Source: Otis tarda
Taxonomy: Eukaryota > Chordata > Aves > Otidiformes > Otididae
Assembly (NCBI GenBank): GCA_026413225.1
Contig: CM048552.1
Coordinates: 163,692,053 to 163,756,052, forward strand
DNA length: 64,000 nt
Direction of reading: 5' to 3'
How positions within the stretch are numbered: the first letter of the stretch is position 1; every line of letters begins with the position of its first letter. Under the pieces are notes generated by a model. It ran no database searches, was not told the DNA's origin, and saw only the letters and a list, made by a program, of their open reading frames with translations. Of this stretch, positions 1-11,845 are shown one piece after another. A program made the position numbers and the translations under genes.

Positions 1-409
1 ATTTTGAAAATGTTATATTTCACAAATTGTTAAATATTTTCTTCAACTTCATTTATAAATGCCAAGATCATCATCCTTTTCACATCTCTAATTTGTAAGA
101 CCAAGTATGAAACACTTTCTGTATTTTTCTTTCCCTGGGTTTATCTGGCCTATAGTTCAACCTTCTCTCTGATCTACATTGAGTTTTGTAGCGTGACGGA
201 TCTTTCCACATCTCCCCAGTTGCGATGTTCCACTGTGAGCTATATGTGCAACATGAAGTTGTAAAATGGCTGACTGTTACCTCTTACTTTCTGTCTTTTC
301 ATCATGTTGCTGAAATTGTGTTTATGATTGAAGTTATGATTCAATACAGTACTTTCTCAATTTATTTATATGGATTATTTTTAATTTACTTAACCTGAAA
401 ATGTATCCT
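1..409. other. AT-rich unique-looking sequence
   Basis: No open frame, repeat family or RNA gene is recognisable. The last five bases (ATCCT, 405-409) are the left target-site duplication of the LTR that follows. Confidence 0.6.
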
Positions 410-1555
410 TGTCGTAGTTCAGCCCCGATCGGGACCAGACTACGCAGTCTCTCTCTCGCTCCCCCCACCCTCCGAGAGAACAGGGAGAGAAAATATAAGA
501 AAAAAACGGCTCAAGGTTTGAGATAAGGACGGGGAGAGAATCCTTAAAGTTACCGTCAGGGGCAAAACAGACTCGACTTGGGGAAAACTATCCATTTATT
601 TCTAAAATTAGCAGGAGAATGAGACAGGGAACAAGATAACCTCCCCCCACCCCTCCCTCTTCCCGGGCTTAACATTATCTCTACTACCTCCCCTCCCGAG
701 CGGCACGGGGGGGGAAAAGGGAATGGGGGTCGTGGTCAGTTCATCACGCGTTGTTTTATGCCGCTGTGTCATCGTCGGGGGAAGAACTCCTTGCATTCCT
801 CCTCTGCTCCAGCGTGGGGTCCCTCCCACAGGCCACAGTCCTTTGTGAAACTGCTCCGGCGTGGGTCATCTCTTCCACAGGGTGCAGTCCCTCTAGAACA
901 GCTGCCCCAGCGGGCCCTCCACGGGCCACAGCCTCCTTCAGGCATCCACCTGCTCCGGCATGGGGTCCTCCACGGGCTGCAGGTGGATCTCTGCCCCTCC
1001 GTGGACCTCCATGGACTGCAGGGGGACAACCCGCTCCACCATGGTCTTCACCATGAGTTGCAGAGGAATCTTGGCCAGGAGCCGCATTACTCCTCCCCCT
1101 CCTTCTGAACTGACCTTGGTGTCTGCAGCCGTTCCTTACAACAGGCTGGCAGACGCCTCTCAGGATCCTTTTTACATCTTGTTCACTTCTCATCTCCTCT
1201 CCACTTCTTGCAGCCAGGCAGGGCCGAGTTGGGCCCAGTCGGCTGCCCGGCGGGAGGCCAGAGGGTGAGGCCTGCAAGGCCCACAAGGTTCGCGCCTCCC
1301 CCTCTCTGTCCCCCGCTCAGCTGCTTCACATCTTCTCTTCTTTTTTTTTTTTTTTTTTTTTCCTGTTTTCCCCGACTTAAATACGTTATCACAGAGGCGT
1401 TATCATGGGACGTTCTGCTACCAATTGGCTCGGCCTTGGCCAGCAGCGGGTCCGCCCTAGGCCCGGCTGAGTCCACTGAACAAAGGGGAGTGACTTCTAG
1501 CAGTTTCCTGCAGAAGCTACCACCTTAGGCCCCCCTCACTAACAAAACCAGAACA
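410..1555 (-). mobile_element. ERV solo LTR, family 1 copy A
   Basis: On the minus strand it starts TGTTCTGGTTTTG and ends CTACGACA, so it has TG...CA ends. It is flanked by the 5-bp direct repeat ATCCT (405-409 and 1556-1560), which proves a retroviral-type integration and fixes both ends. On the minus strand a CCAATTGG box lies just upstream of a TATTTAAG TATA box (complement 1376-1383), and an AATAAA signal (complement 595-600) lies near the 3' end. No primer-binding site or internal region adjoins either end, so it is a solo LTR left by LTR-LTR recombination. The GC-rich, CpG-containing middle gives several long shadow reading frames that I do not call genes. Confidence 0.93.
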
Positions 1556-3945
1556 ATCCTACTCCCATGGGAATCAACTGTTGCAAAAAAACATACAACA
1601 CTTCCTGAAGAAACCAGTTATCAAATATCAGTCCATAGGGATGGGTTTTTTTCATAGTTCATTATACATTTAATACTACATTAAATTTTCTCTAGACATA
1701 ATGTTTTTTTCGCTTGATGTTGTATACACTAACTGTATCTAAGAAAGCTATATCCTAACATCCCTAATAGGATGCCTGAAGAAATATTGCTACTTAGAGG
1801 TAAAAAGATATCCCATACTTTTAATCTTTCTTTCAAGTAATAGTTGAACACAGCCTGTTTTGTCTATTATCACTGTATTGAATCTTTGTCTGGACTAAAT
1901 AATTATGAAATTAATTGCTGGTTGCAATGATGGATTCATAAATCTTATCATAGATTTGAAGAGGAAACTGAAAGGAATATGTTACTGAAAGTTCAATATT
2001 AATTCACAGTGTAGAATTAACATTTGGGGTTTTCATCATTTGTTTTTAAACGATAATTTGGGCAATGTTCTTATGTTTGAGAGGGAAGAATACGTATTTT
2101 GACAATTACTAAAATTACTTGAATTATTAGTAGAATATATTTGTTATAAAACTTCCTACTTTTAAGAAAAATAAAAAAGTAAAATGAAATAATATCCCTA
2201 AAAATACCTCACTGCCTTAGCTTCCTCAAGTTAGGCATTAAGAATGAAGATGAGATTACATGTTTCTGCAACAGACACTTTCAAGTGTATTATTTTCATA
2301 ATGAAGTCTACTGAAGTAAATATAACTGAAATTACTCTCAGGCTCTATCAGCTAAAGTTGAAATATTTTGGGAATCTTGCAGTAAATGAGAATAAAGCAG
2401 AGAGAGAGAGTATTTTGGCCTGAAGATTTATCTTGATCTATAAATACAATAGTCTGCTTTCTTTCATTACATTATATACAGTAATTAAAAGTGAATTCAA
2501 TATGTGCTACAGGGTGCAAATCAGCTTTTTTTGAATCTTTTTAGTCAATACAATCTTCATATAAAATAATAAGCAATATTTTTATTTCAGCTTTGGAATG
2601 TTCAGAATTTCCTTTAAATTTTTTTTTTCTTCTTATTTAATTTCTGTACATCAGTTTGTTCCCTTCTCTGTACTAAAAATTTGGTGGCAAGGAAGACATC
2701 TTTTAAAAGTATTTATTTTGAATAATAAATTTTACTGCCTTTTCTAATTCATAAAAAAGCAAACCAAAGTACTAACTAAGATTAAATTGACTTGGATATA
2801 CTGGGAATTCTCACTTGATCCTCAGTAGATTAAATGCAAAAAGGCAGATTTTATTAAATTAATTTACAATTAATTTAAGTATTAATAACCAATTACATAC
2901 AAGTTTATAATAGTAACATTATTGCTCTAGTTAGTTCTTGGTTCTATGCAGTTAACTTTATTACCTTTTTACAATCCAGATACCTAGAATTATTGAATGT
3001 TCATCTTTAAACTGACTGAAGTGTAACCTAAAAGAATTTCATCACTACTTCTTATGGAACATCCCCCAGTCACCATGACCTTTCCAAGGTAATGAAGAGC
3101 AGGCTCACAATAACACAAGCCAGCTCCGTTCATACACATGGGTGTATCCCATTAGGTCCCATGGGCTTGTGTATATCCAGTTTGTTTAAATGCTCACTCT
3201 GATCCTTCACTGAAAGTAAGTCTACATTGCTCCACACTTTCCCTCTGGTAGCAAAAGCCTAGGATTGCTGAAGGCAAAATTTACTGGTAAAACCAATTTG
3301 AGCATCTCAGCCTTTTCCACGTGCTTTGTCACTAGGCAGCTTGCTCTATTTTTCTTAGTCCTCCTTTTCCTGCTGGGAAACTGGTGGAAGCCATTCATGT
3401 TGCTCTTCCTGTTCTTTGACAGATTCATCTGCAGATAGGCTTTGGCTTTCCTAATCCCATCACTCCATGCTCAGACAGATTTTATTTTGAACGGTTCCCA
3501 GTTATTTTCTTCAAGAAAAACAAACAAAAAACCAAACAAACCTCCAATTGCAGTCATTCCTAAACTTTGAGCTCGTTCTTAAACTTTGTGCCTTCTGGTT
3601 TTGGGACCAGGGTTAAAAAAAATGATTGTCCCTGACCATCATTTATTTAGCAATATATGTATGGCCTAAAAATTCCACTTCCTTAGTGAGAACTCAACAA
3701 ATTTCAAAGGGTCTTAACTCTTGCATGCATGACTGTATAATGGAACAACTTTTATTAGATGAGTGATATTACCTATGTTTTATTTAGCCTGTCTCAAAGA
3801 AATGAAAATTTGTTTTCCATATAGAGCAGGGAATGGAATATAAATTGTGCTCCTCTTAATAATAAATATTAAAGTCAGTAAGTACTAGTTCCTAGTACTA
3901 ACCTAGGAATAATTTGTAAAATGAAAGGATCTAAGACTTTGTGTC
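1556..3945. other. AT-rich unique-looking sequence
   Basis: It starts with the right ATCCT duplication of LTR copy A. The rest is AT-rich with scattered A and T runs and no supported gene. A 68-codon open frame on the minus strand at 3222-3428 has no recognisable motif and is within chance expectation. Confidence 0.6.
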
Positions 3946-4364
3946 AGGGGGGCCCATCGATCAGTGGCTCCCTGGTATCTGGACACAGCAACAGCAGAGG
4001 GGGGAGAGGAGGTCCCCCCTCTTCAGCTCTCATCTGTCCCACTGCCCCAGATGGGAGCAGAGCAAGATAGAGGTGGGGAGATAGGGGACAGCCTCAGTCC
4101 TAGGTCTGAACCTCCATGGGCATAGAGATGGGCTAAGCCCAGATAGGGATATCAACCTGAAAGTGGGGATCAGGATTAGACCCTATGAGGGTGTAAGGGT
4201 CGGTCAGAAAATCAGTATTGTCTCAACCTTGTCATCGAGGACTTCCAGGTGGACTATGGACTTGATCTGGCCTAAAAGTTAGGCTCACAACTTGACATGA
4301 GTTGCTGTGAGCAGCCTGCCTGAGAGGCAGTTGTTTTTTTTTCCTCCCGGGAACAGAACGGAAC
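3946..4364. other. GC-rich island left of LTR family 4, unidentified
   Basis: The base composition changes abruptly from AT-rich to GC-rich near 3946, and a similar GC-rich flank resumes after the LTR (4995-5145). The two flanks look like one segment that an LTR later interrupted. I do not recognise it. It could be an older repeat, such as ERV internal sequence, or a unique GC-rich element. No convincing open frame crosses it. Confidence 0.4.
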
Positions 4365-4994
4365 TGTTATGGACAAGGCCGAATCCGGCCTAACAACAAA
4401 ATGTACAACATCCTTGAAACAGCAGACAGAGTGGCGCGGAGGTGCCACGGCTCATCCCTATTGTCAAAACTGGCAGAGATAACCAAGATAGCTGCTATCG
4501 AGGAGGATGAATCACAACTGCTGTCTCAAAAACAACAGTGAGAAAGTGCCCTTTAATGGAACTTTGCTAATTATAATGTACAAAAAACACACTTCTATCC
4601 TAAGGGCCGAGAGCAGGCGGAGATCCCCAAAGTAAGGAGGAGCAAGGTTTGCCACTTGGCATAAAAGGTCAACCCCTAACAACAAGACCCCCGAAGAGCT
4701 CTCCCCACCAAGGATCGACATCGACATCAATCGTGAGGACCGGTGGGACGCTGCCTGGACCTGGGACCATAGGGACGCCTTGGACCCGCGGTGGTAGCTA
4801 TTATCTTCTTTTTTCCCTTCCCTACCTTTACTTTTCCTTTTCACTCCCTTTCACCTATCGCACGCCGCTTTACGGGCAAAATAATAAAGTTTGTGCTGTT
4901 TGATTGAAACCAACCCCTTTGGCGTGTTCGCCGTAATTTTGCACTTCGAGATCGCATTAAAAGAACCATCACGAGTCCCAAGTGGGCCGTGACA
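4365..4994 (+). mobile_element. Probable ERV solo LTR, family 4
   Basis: About 630 bp starting TGTTATGGACAAGG and ending GGGCCGTGACA. It has LTR architecture in order: a TATA-like CATAAAAGG near 4660, a CT-rich tract near 4800-4860, and AATAAAG near 4882 followed by a GT-rich U5-like tail. The flanks are GGAAC on the left and GAGGG on the right, so I see no perfect target duplication; the ends are inferred from the TG/CA termini and the promoter and polyA spacing. It has no primer-binding site, so it would be a solo LTR. The family is not one I can name. Confidence 0.65.
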
Positions 4995-5145
4995 GAGGGG
5001 AACTGGGGTCAGACACAGCCCCATGATGTCTGGGCAGACCCATGGGGATGGGTCAGGGCCATCAGCCCATAGGTGGACCTGGTTCAGATGGCCCATGGCT
5101 GGGCAGTGCCATGGGAGACCAGCCCTGCTGCAGAATTGCTGTGGT
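4995..5145. other. GC-rich island right of LTR family 4, unidentified
   Basis: GC-rich sequence with repeated short words such as CCCATG and GGGTCAG. It appears to continue the left flank across the inserted LTR. No gene is visible. Confidence 0.35.
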
Positions 5146-6691
5146 AGGGACTGAGTAGTTCAGTCAGGGATAGTTTTCTGTACTATGTAAAAAAATATAT
5201 ATATAAAAGAGAGAGAAAGACTTAAAAGTATATTTGAATGTATATATTTGAATGTTTGTATTTAAAAACATATTTTAAAATGTATCTGTAATTATCTAAA
5301 TATCTTCATGGTGTAGAAACAAAAAAAAAAACTAACAGGTCAAAAGAAGGTATTATTTCCACCTAATTAAAATTGTTATCTGTCTAATAAATATAGAGAG
5401 CGTAATAAAGATGTACAATACATGTCAATACCACATCTATCATTATTTATCAAGTGGAGCAGACCTATATACTTTATATTTGTTGTGCCCTCACAACAGT
5501 GACTTAATATTTCTTTGGTTTTCATGAATATGTTTCTAGAAGATAATATCTGAGATCAGGTAGGCATTTGGAATTATGTACCATGCTTTCAAGCATACAA
5601 AGAACAATTTGTTGAATGCCATGTCATGTGTTTTCCTAGTGTTCCTGTATGTCATACAAATCAACATTCTGCTATACAGTTTATTTTTTTAAAAAAAGGA
5701 ATTAAAATGGTCTTAAATCTTACTTAAAGGATTCATGTTACCCTGAAAATGCCGCAGAAAAACAATAATAATGATTACAAAAAAAATAGCAAACAAATCT
5801 CATTAATAAATAATGATTTGTTAATTAGAAAGGAAGAAAAAAGCAATTAAAAATAATGGTTATTTTTTATGTAAAAAAAAATTTAAATGTTGGTATGAAT
5901 CAACAAAGTAATGAATGGATAGGCTGACCCACTAAGGCATGTATATCATTTCTTTTGTTGATAATTTTGAAGTCTTCCATATGTTGTTATCATTTTGTAG
6001 ATGAGGAACATGTGTTAAAACAAGACACAAATTCTATTAATAAAAATAAAATCTGATTCCTATTATGTCTTCCTTTAGAAGATACTTGGCATAAATGTAG
6101 AGCTGTGTGTCCCTTTAGGAGTAGATCTGAGTGCGCTCAACGCCAAAGGACAGTTATTGTTCTCAGCACCAGGCTTTAAGATAAGCTTTTTTCAGAGTTC
6201 AGTAAAGCATAGTAATCCTTAGTTTTTTAATAACGTGGAAATAAAGCAAGAATTGTAGCAGTTCCAACATATATTTTTCTGTTATAAATATGATATGTAT
6301 TTAAAATACATAAATATGTGGGATTTCTATTGTATAAATAGATATAATAAATATATTTTAGATATATGTATATGAATGGAAAATTATGTACATATATCTA
6401 ATATATAAAAGCTCTATATAAACATATATAAAAACAATCCCACAGAGAAGTCTCTACAGTCAGTTTTACATCACTTTTTTTTTTTTTTTTTTTTTCATAA
6501 AAGCAGTTACCCATTTAAACAAAGTGCCAGGCAGGTTCCTAAATCCTGTCATTCCTGATTACAGATTACTGCATGACATAATAACAAATAATAATAGTCA
6601 ATTTGTATTTTCTTTTTCCACTTGCTAATGGGTGCTATTTTAGGTATGCAACTTAAATGACTGTTGTAAGTTTACCAATATTATAGCTGTT
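5146..6691. other. AT-rich unique-looking sequence
   Basis: Strongly AT-rich, with TA-rich stretches near 5188-5210 and 6270-6430 and a poly-T run near 6476-6495. No gene, RNA or named repeat could be supported. Confidence 0.6.
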
Positions 6692-7257
6692 TGTTGTAGT
6701 TTATCCCTAGTGACCACACAATTGCCTGCTCACCTTCCACCTACCCAGTGGGATAAGGGAGAGAATGGGGAAGAAGAAAAACCTCGTAGGTTGAGATGAT
6801 AACAGTTTACTAGAATACCAAAGGAAAGTGACAAGAGTAACAAAATATAAGGATACTAAAATATACAAAATGAACAATGCACAATTTCTCACCAGCCAAC
6901 ATCCAAATGACAGATACAGCCTGTCCCAAGCAGCGATCATGGAAACAAAATCAAGCGGCAAGCAAAGGAGCGAGAGAGAGAGACACCTCTGCATCCAATT
7001 CCCACTTATATACTGAGCATGATGTTTATGGTGTGGAATACTCTTTTTGGCCAGTTTGGGTTAATTATTCTGGCTTTATCCCTCCCAGCTTCCTGCACCT
7101 GCATATTAGTGAGACCTGGAAAGCCGGACAGTGTCCTTAGTCTCATTAGCAACAACTCATAACATCAGTGTGTTTATCAGCATCCTTCACAAAGGAAATC
7201 CAAAACACATTGGCTACTGAGAGGAAAATTAACTCCACCCCTGCCAAAACCAGGACA
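6692..7257 (-). mobile_element. ERV solo LTR, family 2 copy a
   Basis: On the minus strand it starts TGTCCTGGTTTTGGCAGG and ends GGGATAAACTACAACA. A minus-strand TATATAAG box lies near 7003-7014. Two further copies in this window (39811-40424 and 47599-48168) share the same start, the TGGCCAGTTTGGGTT-like block and the TATA region, which supports it as a repeat family. It has no primer-binding site or internal region. I see no clear target duplication. It is a widespread avian ERV LTR type that I recognise by sequence but cannot name. Confidence 0.85.
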
Positions 7258-8229
7258 CCATTTTATTAAAATCCTGAGCTGGCTGTAAATTGGAGAAAAA
7301 ATAGCTTTTTTTTTTTCTGCTTTTTTTTTTACTTCTTTGCCTTTTTTTCAATTAGTAACTTTTCCTTAGCCGTGATTAGAAAGATTCCAGTTTCCTCATT
7401 CTTCAGAAATAACATAATAGCTGTACATCAGATAGCTGAGTTCTTAGAAAAGTGTTTTAAACCCTGTTGAGGCTGTTGCCCTTTTTTGAAGATATCCAGT
7501 TTGAGTGTGGGATTTACTCCATTGAACATGTTGCGATTATCTGTGAATTTATTCTAATAATATGTTGTAGAGAGCCCAAAACAGCATTTTTTTCCTATCT
7601 AGTGTTGATATTATCAATGGTTTAATAAGTTTCTCACAATCCATTGAATTAGTGTCTTTTATTGACTGATAGAAATATACTTTGAAAATAAGCATTTTTT
7701 CCTGGTTTTTTTTTTTCTGTTTTCTGTTTTGAGGAATGCATTTCACATAGCTGGTATGTAAAAAGCTTCAGTTCCAAAGTCAAAGAAAACGTGTAATAGA
7801 ATACATTCCTGCTCAAATACAGCAAAAATCTTGTACTTAGGTATAATTTTCATGTTTCTCTGAAGCCAAATAACTAGAGATATTAATATTAACCTTTTTG
7901 CTATTTAAAAATCCCCAAAAGTATAAACAAAAAAAGCCAAACATCACCCTCCCCATCAAACTCGGTGTGGGATTAATCTAGATTAATTTCATTCATATGA
8001 AATTCAGTATGATTTCTAAGGTAAATACTAATCATTCTTCAGCAATCAATGAAGGTATACAGAGATACATAATACAGATGCATGAATCACTTGCTGCAAA
8101 TATTTCCCTTCTGCACTGATTATACAGATATCCTGTAGCACAATGTTGAATCACCTGAACATCAGTGTCTAGAACAATTTGACACACATTAAAATGTTCT
8201 AGATTTCTACATAATATCATTAGATATGA
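7258..8229. other. AT-rich unique-looking sequence
   Basis: Contains T-rich runs near 7305-7350 and 7705. No supported gene or repeat. Confidence 0.55.
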
Positions 8230-8388
8230 TAGTTAGACAGCAGAGGCCTCTTGCATTGGTGGCTGAAAAAAAGCAAGCAAGGGGCAGCTGGAGGCCAGGC
8301 GATGTACCCCACTATAAATAAAATGTCACTATATAAGCTGTGTGTACATCACTGAGTACCTCGGATGGACTTAGTTGTATGGACTTAT

Positions 8389-9814
8389 GACGTAGTTGCC
8401 ATTACCGAAACTGGTGGGACAAATCCCATGATTGGTGTGTGACTACCAATGGCTATAGGCTGTTCAGACGGGACAGGCAAGGAAGGAAGGGTGGAAGAGT
8501 TGTCCTCTATGTCAAATTATGGATAGACTGTGAAGAGCTATCTCTGAAGAACAGCCATGAGCAGGCTGAAAAATTACAGGTAAGAATTAAACACCAAGGA
8601 AACAAAGGGAACCTTGTGATTGGTGTCCACTACAGGCTGTCTGATCAAGAGGAGCCTATTAACGAAGCTTTCTTCAGCTACAGGACCCATAGCACTTGCA
8701 GGCTTTCATCCTGCAGGAGGACTTCAACCACTCCAATATCAGCTGTAAAAGTAGCACAGCAAGCTGTGGGCAATCCAGGAGACTCCTGGAGTGCATTGAG
8801 GATAACTTCTAAGGCCAGGTAGCAGACATCCCTACTGGAGTGGATGTAATACTGGACCTGATGATCACCAAGCAAGTGAGCTACTGAGTGACAGCAAGAT
8901 TGGAGGAAGCCTGGGCTACAGTGATCATGCACTGGTGGAGTTTGCAGTCCTGAGGGGTATGGGTCAGGCAAAGAGTTAAGTCAGGACCGTGAATTTTAGG
9001 CAAACAAACTTCCGGCTCTTCAAGGAGTTAGTCAGTAGGACTCCCCAGGAAACTGCTCTTATGGACAAGGGAGCAGAACAGAGCTGACAGATCTTTAAGG
9101 ATTCTTTCCATAGAGAGCAAGAACTTTTGATCCCCATGTGTATGAAATCAGAGAAGAAAGGCAAGAGACCAGCATGAGTGAGTCAAGACCTGCTGGTCAA
9201 AGTAAAGGGCAAGAGGGAATTCATAGGCAGTGCAAGTAGGGACAGGTATCCTGGAAAGAGCATAGGGACACTGCCCAGTTGTGTAGGGATGGAGTTAAGG
9301 AAGGCCAAGGCACAGCTGCAATTGAACTTGGCAAGGGATGCAAAGAGCAATAAAAAAGGCTTCTACAACTATGTCAGCCAGAGAAAGAAGGTCAAAGACA
9401 GCATACCTCCTGTGATGAACAAGACTGCCAAACTGGTAACAACGGACAAGGAGAAGGCTGAGGTACTCAACAACTTTTTTCCTCAGTCTTCACCGTCTCT
9501 CTCTCTTCCCACACCTCTTGAGTGGACTGCAAGATGGAGACTGGGGAAGAAAAGTTCCTCCCACTGTAAGAGACAACCAGGTTCATGACCACCTGAGGAA
9601 CCTGAACATACAGAATTTTGTGGAACATGACGAGATGCATTCCAAATTCTCGAGGGAATTGGCTAATATAGTTGCCAAGCCACTCTCCTTGATATTTGAA
9701 AAGCCATGAAAGTCAGGTAAAGTCCCTGCTGACTGGAAAAAAAAGAACATTGTACACATTTTTAAAAAGGGTAGAAAGGAGGACCCTGGGAACTACTGAC
9801 CTGTCAGCTTCACC
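8389..9814 (+). pseudogene. CR1 ORF2 endonuclease remnant
   Basis: Decayed coding sequence for the N-terminal apurinic-type endonuclease of CR1 ORF2, which nicks target DNA for LINE insertion. Pieces in shifting frames spell the ITET-like motif near 8400, the GYRLFRRDRQGRKGG segment near 8450 and the SDH catalytic signature (8919-8927) near the end of the domain. A lysine-rich linker and the start of the reverse-transcriptase region follow, up to where the LTR cuts it. The longest open pieces are 8439-8822 and 9178-9588. Several in-frame stops and frame changes rule out function. Confidence 0.85.
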
Positions 9815-10232
9815 TGTTGGATACCTGGAGTATCAGGGGCACTTAGTGAACAATCCAGACCGAATGGAATTGTTATGTTTGTGAGCAGCAGGCCTCAAGG
9901 ACATCACTGAAGCCACTTGTGAGAAAGTACTGAAGCTGCCTGTAAGAAAGTAAAGGAAGCAACCTTGAGAAGAAGGAAAACAGCTGGCATACGTGACTGG
10001 GGGCTGAACGTGAAGCAGGGTGCAGGTGGAGAGAACTGTGCGCACGAACAAAGAGACTTAACGAATCATATTTTAGCTAAGAGCGCGTGCATGATATAGT
10101 TAGCCAATTAGTAGAGAGCTTGCGCATGATACGGAATTAGAAGGGCTATATTAACCGGGATGTATCAACAATAAATTGGCATTTGCTTGATCGTATTGGT
10201 CGTCAGCAGTGTCCGTTACTTCCACATCAACA
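9815..10232 (+). mobile_element. ERV solo LTR, family 5, inside CR1
   Basis: A 418-bp LTR starting TGTTGGATACC and ending CATCAACA, flanked by a perfect 6-bp target duplication TTCACC (9809-9814 and 10233-10238). It carries two copies of a 23-bp U3 unit containing TGTRAGAAAGTA (9918 and 9941), a TATA-like CTATATTAA near 10146, and AATAAA at 10170-10175. It is the same family as the LTR at 63269, which has four copies of the 23-bp unit. A 6-bp duplication fits class II (beta/alpha-like) ERVs. There is no primer-binding site here, so this is a solo LTR. Confidence 0.93.
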
Positions 10233-10660
10233 TTCACCTCTGTGCCTGGGAAGATCACGGAACAGATCATCCTAGAAGCTACGCTGAGGCACAGAGGAGG
10301 GCCACGAAGATGGTTAGAGAGCTGAAGCAACTCTCCTATGAAGACAGGCTGAGAGAGCTGGGGCTGTTCAGCCTGGAGAAGAGAAGGTTCTGGGGATAGC
10401 TTATTGAAACTTTTCAATACTTAAAGGGCGCTTATAGGAAAGATGGGGACAGATATTTTTAGTAGGGCTTGTTGCAATAGGATGAAGGGTAATGGTTTTA
10501 AACTAAAAGAGACAAGATTTAGACTACATAAAGGAAGAAATTTTTTACAATGAGTATGGTAAAACACTGGAACAGGTTGCCCAGAGAGGTGGTGGATGCT
10601 CCATCCCTGGAAACATTGAAGGTTGGATGAGGCTCTGAGCAACCTGATCTAGTTGGAGAT

Positions 10661-11758
10661 AGAATCAAAGAATCGTAGAATCATAGAATGGTTAGAGTTG
10701 GAAGGGACCTTCAAAGGTCATCTAGTCCAAAACCCTGCAAGAAGCAGGGACATCCCCAACTAGATCAGGTTGCTCACAGCCTCATCCAGCCTGGCCTTGA
10801 ATGTTTCCAGGGATAGGGCCTCCACCACCTCTCTGGGCAACCTGTTCCAGTGTTCTACAACCCTCAGTGTAAAAAATTTTTTTCCTGGTATCTAATCTAA
10901 ACCTACCTCCCTCTATTTTAAAACCATTACCCCTTGTCCTATCGCAACAATAGGCCCTACTGAACAGCCTCTCCCCATCTTTCTTGTAGGCCCCCTTGAG
11001 GTACTAGAAGACCACTATAAGGTCTCCCCAGAGCCTCCTCTTCTCCAGGCTGAACAGCCCCAACTCTCTCAGCCTGTCCTCATAGGAAAGGGGCTCCAGC
11101 CCTCTGATCATGTTTGTGGCCCTCCTCTGGACCCTCTCCAACTGGCCCATGTCCTTCTGATGTTGGGAGCTCCAGAACTGGACACAGTACTCCAGGTGGG
11201 GTCTCACCAGGGCAGAGTAGAGGGGCAGAATCACCTCCCTCAACCTGCTGGCCACGCTTCTCTTGATGCAGCCCAGGATGCTGTTGGTCTTCTGGGCCAC
11301 AAGAGTGCATTGCCCACTCATGTTGAGCCTCTCGTCCACCAGCACTCCCAAGTCTTTCTCCTCAGGGCTGCTCTCAATCCATTCACCGTCCAGCCTGTAT
11401 TTGTGCCTGGGATTGCCACAACCCAGGTGCAGGACCTTGCACTTGGCCTGGTTGAACTTCATGAGGTTGGCACGGGCTCACCTCTCCAGCCTGTCAAGGT
11501 CCCTCTGGATGGCATCCCTCCCTTCCAGCGAGTCGACGGCACCACACAGCTTGGTGTCATCGGTGAACTTGCTGAGGGTGCACTCTATCCCACTGTCCAT
11601 GTTGCTGACAAAGATGTTGAACAGGGCTGGGCCTAACACGGACCCCTGAGGGACGCCACTGGTGACCAGTCTCCACTTGGACATTGAGCCGTTGACCACC
11701 ACTCTCTGAGTTCAGCCATCCAGCTAATTCCTTATGCACTGAGTTGTTCGTCCATCAA
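10661..11758 (-). mobile_element. CR1 LINE, 5'-truncated, inserted in another CR1
   Basis: A minus-strand CR1 of about 1.1 kb. Its 3' end is the ATTCTATGATTC-type repeat at 10664-10690 and its 5' truncation is near 11758. Both flanks show AGAT (10657-10660 and 11759-11762), either a short target duplication or microhomology at the 5' junction. It carries the ORF2 C-terminus and the full 3' UTR. Confidence 0.9.
11004..11739 (-). pseudogene. CR1 ORF2 reverse transcriptase C-terminal remnant
   Basis: Two open pieces in the same direction, 11478-11702 and 11004-11462, together cover the RT fingers/palm end and the thumb. The first shows the motif B-like [11 protein letters not shown] and motif C FTDD, in which the first residue after F is T where this family usually has A but both aspartates are kept. 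The second gives the family's conserved thumb ([33 protein letters not shown]). A single stop near 11470 separates them. This is the best preserved RT stretch in the window, but it is 5'-truncated and cannot be active. Confidence 0.88.
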
Positions 11759-11845
11759 AGATGGACTTGCTCCTTGCAGGGGGGTTGGACTAGATGATCT
11801 TTAAAGGTCCCTTCCAATCCAAATCATTCTGATTTTATAACTTAA

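Larger units (their letters stand above)
8230..11845 (+). mobile_element. CR1 LINE, plus strand, broken by two later insertions
   Basis: Three blocks read as one CR1 element in one direction: 8230-9814 (ORF2 endonuclease and linker), 10239-10660 (a short RT piece joined by an internal deletion to the ORF2 C-terminus and 3' UTR) and 11759-11845 (the last part of the 3' UTR). The first break is an LTR at 9815-10232 and the second a minus-strand CR1 at 10661-11758. Removing both rejoins CR1 sequence smoothly at CTTCACC/TCTGTGCC and at TTGGAGAT/GGAC. The left limit near 8230 is approximate because the 5' end is diverged. The element is dead. Confidence 0.85.

Noticed and set aside
756-1286. 176-codon frame in the sense direction of LTR copy A
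   Set aside because: It is GC-rich LTR sequence; other family 1 copies break this frame in different places, so it is most likely a composition effect.
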